From Tepidisphaeraceae bacterium (GTDB lineage Bacteria > Planctomycetota > Phycisphaerae > Tepidisphaerales > Tepidisphaeraceae): a DNA stretch of 64,000 nt. The notes beneath the pieces were generated by a model. It did no database searches and was not told the DNA's origin. It saw nothing but the letters and a program-made list of their open reading frames with translations. Of this stretch, positions 62,401 through 64,000 are shown in pieces (position 1 is the first letter of the stretch; the number at the start of each line of letters is the position of its first letter). A program made the translations under genes and the position numbers. The stretch lies in the NCBI GenBank assembly GCA_035998445.1, contig DASYHQ010000018.1:558001-622000 (forward strand), in the 5' to 3' direction.

Positions 62401-62694
62401 CGGCCGACGAAATTGCTGCTGAAGTACCCCGTTCGCCTGGCGCTCAACCCGTTCATCAGCGGCATCGGTGGGCTGTTTCCACAGTTGATCAGCGGTGGCG
62501 CGATCGTGTCGATGGTGCTGGCGCTGCCGATGGTTGGCCCGCTGTTGCTGCAGGCGCTGTTCAACGAAGATATGTACCTCGCCGGCTCGATGTTGATGGT
62601 GCTTAGCCTGCTCGGCGTGGTCGGAACGCTCGTCAGCGATTTGCTGTTGCTCTGGCTCGACCCCCGCATTCGCTTTGAAGGAGGCAGCCGATGA
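59437..62694 (+). CDS. Peptide-type ABC transporter: substrate-binding protein fused to permease
   Basis: 1085 residues. A single N-terminal helix (AAIRVLVVCVGIVVALWVCAWLL) anchors a periplasmic family 5 solute-binding domain (about 60-690: VTLRKGMRWSDGAAYTADDI, FRQAMSIAIDRQKIIRAEQ). From about residue 735 a DppB/OppB-type permease follows with six helices and the ABC-contact loop TTAMAKGVRPTKLLLKYPVR. Usually binding protein and permease are separate chains. The ATG of the next permease overlaps the stop (ATGA). The import substrate is unknown; peptides, oligosaccharides or nickel-like complexes are used by relatives. Confidence 0.87.
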   Translation: MSNVIRAAIRVLVVCVGIVVALWVCAWLLRPNTSDRPVAVAPEVAAEAERERAALFDPNNTPSLHRKEHVEPTGESPLLADLVKDGKLPPLKERLPDEPTVMAGVDGIGKYGGTWLRLANGPEDVSIISYRLSGAYLVRWSPLGYPIEPHIAKSLESSPDKKEWTVTLRKGMRWSDGAAYTADDIMYWWEAEANNKHLNAIPPTWMQIGGKAGRVEKLNEYQVKFVFPLSNALFAETLASTGVVCDTPKHYLSRYHPDPAIGDADLIARDMAAYKMPSKRSLYGFMKSWNNPEHPRHWPWVYRSFKGNPPQAFVRNPYYFVVDTAGNQLPYVDRMQFDVQDGKLLALTAANGGASMQGRHIRFGDYTELMSRREIAGTRVLHWYPASSSVWVINPNLNRRVDPAEPSTKHKAALLSDKRFRQAMSIAIDRQKIIRAEQSGVGTPSQVTPPPGSPFYSERLANAFIEYDPDRARAMLDEIGLTQRDSEGYRTFPDGSRMTFYLDFTAYTGIGPAQFVVDDWANVGVRTVIRERARPLFYTEKDAMNFDFNVWGAESEYFPLVLSRYFIPYNTESFYAVGWGRWYQRGGFYGNPNANIAGCIPVPRDHPMFESISLFERAIQTPDLATQKQLMSRVFEIAAENTWSINIASAPPVPIVVSKDMRNVPRVALWGNAFSTPSNAGIETYYFENPRMSPGAVADARASIVTPMLRPGSVNASGAATTGSTVGTTVRWLIIAGGLLLLTMVAVRHPFIGRRLLIMVPTLAIISVVVFAIIQMPPGDFLTTRVMLLQENGDPANEQAIADLRQLFHYDEPQWKLYARWSGLMWFTTFNPADQGLLQGNLGRSMETQQPINNMVGDRIMLTIVISLATIVFTWLIALPIGIYSAVRQYSLGDYVLTLAGFVGMCIPAFLLALVLMAISGVSGLFSPEFAAQPEWDWAKTRDLLKHIWIPILVLGVGGTAGMIRVMRANLLDELKRPYVTTAMAKGVRPTKLLLKYPVRLALNPFISGIGGLFPQLISGGAIVSMVLALPMVGPLLLQALFNEDMYLAGSMLMVLSLLGVVGTLVSDLLLLWLDPRIRFEGGSR

Positions 62695-63875
62695 GCCTCG
62701 CCACGCCCCCCACCCCACCGCCGACCTCCACCCCGATCGCCACCCCGCCGGCCACCGGTCTAGCGACGGCGGCGATCGACCGTAAGAAGGACGTTGCGCG
62801 GCTGAGCCAGTGGCAGTTGATCCGCATCAACTTCGCCAAGCACAAGTTGGCCGTCTGGTCGCTGAACCTGCTGGTGTTGCTATACGCCGTGGCGGCGTTC
62901 AGCGAGTTCGTCGCGCCGTCGACCTCGCAGCACAGCGACCTCGCCCATCAGTATTGCCCGCCGCAACTGCCGCGCTGGAACTGGGAACACGGCCTGCACG
63001 CGCGCGAGATGCGCCAGCACCTGGACCCGGTCACCCTGCGTCGCACTTATACCGAGTCGCCGGATGACGTGATCCCGCTCGGCTTCTTCGTAAAGGGCCA
63101 GTCGTACGAGCTTTGGGGCTTGGTCAACGCCGAACGGCATCTTTTCGGGGCCAAGCCCGCGCCCGACGGCACGCCGCGCAACGTTTACTTCATGGGCGCC
63201 GACCGCTACGGCCGCGATCTGCTGAGCCGCATCGTGTACGGGGCGCGCATCTCGCTGTCGGTCGGACTGATCGGCATCGCGTTCACGTTCGTGTTCGGCA
63301 TGGCGATCGGTGGCGTCTCCGGCTACATCGGCGGGCGGGCTGACACGGTCATCCAGCGCGTGATCGAGGTCATCAACGCCTTGCCGCAGCTGCCCCTCTG
63401 GATCGCATTGGGCGCGATGATGCCGACCGACTGGTCGCCGTTGACCGGTTACTTTGCGATCACCATCGCGCTGAGCCTGCTCGGCTGGACCGGCCTGGCC
63501 CGCGTGGTGCGCGGCAAGATCCTCTCGCTGCGCGAGGAGGACTACGCCATGGCCGCCCGCCTGCTGGGCGCCAGCCATACGCGCATCCTGGCCCGCCACC
63601 TGCTGCCGGGCTTTACCAGCCACATCATCGTAGCGCTGAGCCTGAGCGTGCCCGGCATGATCCTCGGCGAAACTTCGCTGAGCTTTCTGGGCCTGGGCCT
63701 GCGTCCGCCGATCGTGAGCTGGGGCGTGCTGCTGCAGGATTGCATGGACGTGCAGGCCGTGCGCTACTACCCCTGGCTGTTGACGCCCGTGCTGACGATC
63801 GTGGCGACCGTGCTCTGCTTCAACTTCGTCGGCGATGGCCTCCGCGACGCGGCCGACCCTTACGCGTCGCGGTAG
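62691..63875 (+). CDS. ABC transporter permease, DppC/OppC type
   Basis: 394 residues. A Pro/Thr-rich N-tail leads to a first helix (AVWSLNLLVLLYAVAAFSEF), a long periplasmic insert of about 130 residues, then the core permease: MGADRYGRDLLSRIVYGARI, the DppC signature, and the ATPase-contact loop AMAARLLGASHTRILARHLLPG. It pairs with the permease half of the preceding fusion protein. The long insert before GADRYGRD, also seen in related planctomycete permeases as I recall, may contact the tethered binding domain. Confidence 0.9.
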   Translation: MSLATPPTPPPTSTPIATPPATGLATAAIDRKKDVARLSQWQLIRINFAKHKLAVWSLNLLVLLYAVAAFSEFVAPSTSQHSDLAHQYCPPQLPRWNWEHGLHAREMRQHLDPVTLRRTYTESPDDVIPLGFFVKGQSYELWGLVNAERHLFGAKPAPDGTPRNVYFMGADRYGRDLLSRIVYGARISLSVGLIGIAFTFVFGMAIGGVSGYIGGRADTVIQRVIEVINALPQLPLWIALGAMMPTDWSPLTGYFAITIALSLLGWTGLARVVRGKILSLREEDYAMAARLLGASHTRILARHLLPGFTSHIIVALSLSVPGMILGETSLSFLGLGLRPPIVSWGVLLQDCMDVQAVRYYPWLLTPVLTIVATVLCFNFVGDGLRDAADPYASR

Positions 63876-63932
63876 AGCGAAGCACTTTGAAGCACGAATG
63901 CACGAATCGCACGAAGAGATTGCTGATTTACT

Positions 63933-64000
63933 ATGGCCGACCCAACCGACAACGTCCTTTCCGTTCGCGACCTGCGGGTGGTTTTCAGTGGCATTCAGGG
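63933..64000 (+). CDS. ABC transporter ATP-binding protein, DppD/OppD type (start only)
   Basis: Only 22 codons lie in the window: ATG at 63933, then a short linker and LSVRDLRVVFSGI, the usual first strand of oligopeptide transporter ATPases. It is 57 bp after the permease gene. The assignment rests on position and this strand alone. Confidence 0.7.
   Translation, partial: MADPTDNVLSVRDLRVVFSGIQ

Overview
The window reads as a GC-rich bacterial chromosome segment, most likely from a planctomycete of the Phycisphaerae/Tepidisphaerales type. This is inferred from a PEP-CTERM protein with autotransporter-type beta-strand repeats, a SpoVG protein carrying a zinc ribbon, long sugar-modifying membrane proteins, and many short palindromic repeats between genes. 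No rRNA, tRNA, CRISPR array or prophage was recognised.

Layout. 1-11.3 kb: truncated nhaA, then housekeeping genes with three methylerythritol-phosphate (MEP) isoprenoid genes (dxr, ispG, ispE), an RseP-type protease, a YgfZ-like protein, thioredoxin and spoVG. 11.5-23 kb: ilvB, a PEP-CTERM surface protein, a GT39-like membrane glycosyltransferase coupled to a membrane protein of unknown function, a secreted esterase and a nucleoside hydrolase. 23-35 kb: an SDR epimerase divergent from folE, a second GT39-like protein, a TPR-YggX fusion, several small hypothetical genes, galE, a YihY-like protein, a small M50-like protein and two lipoproteins.

35.1-47.4 kb, minus strand, is the highlight. 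It is a tightly coupled operon that looks like an aryl-polyene (xanthomonadin/flexirubin-like) pigment cluster. It encodes an ACP-dehydratase fusion, a LolA-like carrier, an acyltransferase, a ketosynthase fused to a chain-length-factor-like domain, a chorismatase, a halogenase-family flavoprotein, an acyl/aryl-AMP ligase, a lipoprotein and an MMPL exporter. The proposed logic: chorismatase supplies a hydroxybenzoate starter, the ligase loads it on the ACP, KS-CLF and dehydratase build the polyene, the acyltransferase attaches it to a lipid, and the lipoproteins plus MMPL protein move it to the outer membrane. No ketoreductase is in the window. Divergent from it lie two more PlsC-type acyltransferases and a Ski2-like helicase.

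51-64 kb: sugar-isomerase-like proteins, a GT2, a REP-associated tyrosine transposase sitting among its probable REP repeats, icd, a CHASE3-like/SpoIIE phosphatase, and a peptide-type ABC transporter whose binding protein and first permease are fused.

The intergenic DNA is rich in inverted-repeat elements: two 138-bp MITE-like copies, three palindromes nested inside one another with a CTAG duplication, a palindrome inside the KS-CLF linker, REPs that supply the stop codons of genes, and 21-, 22- and 41/42-bp tandem repeats.
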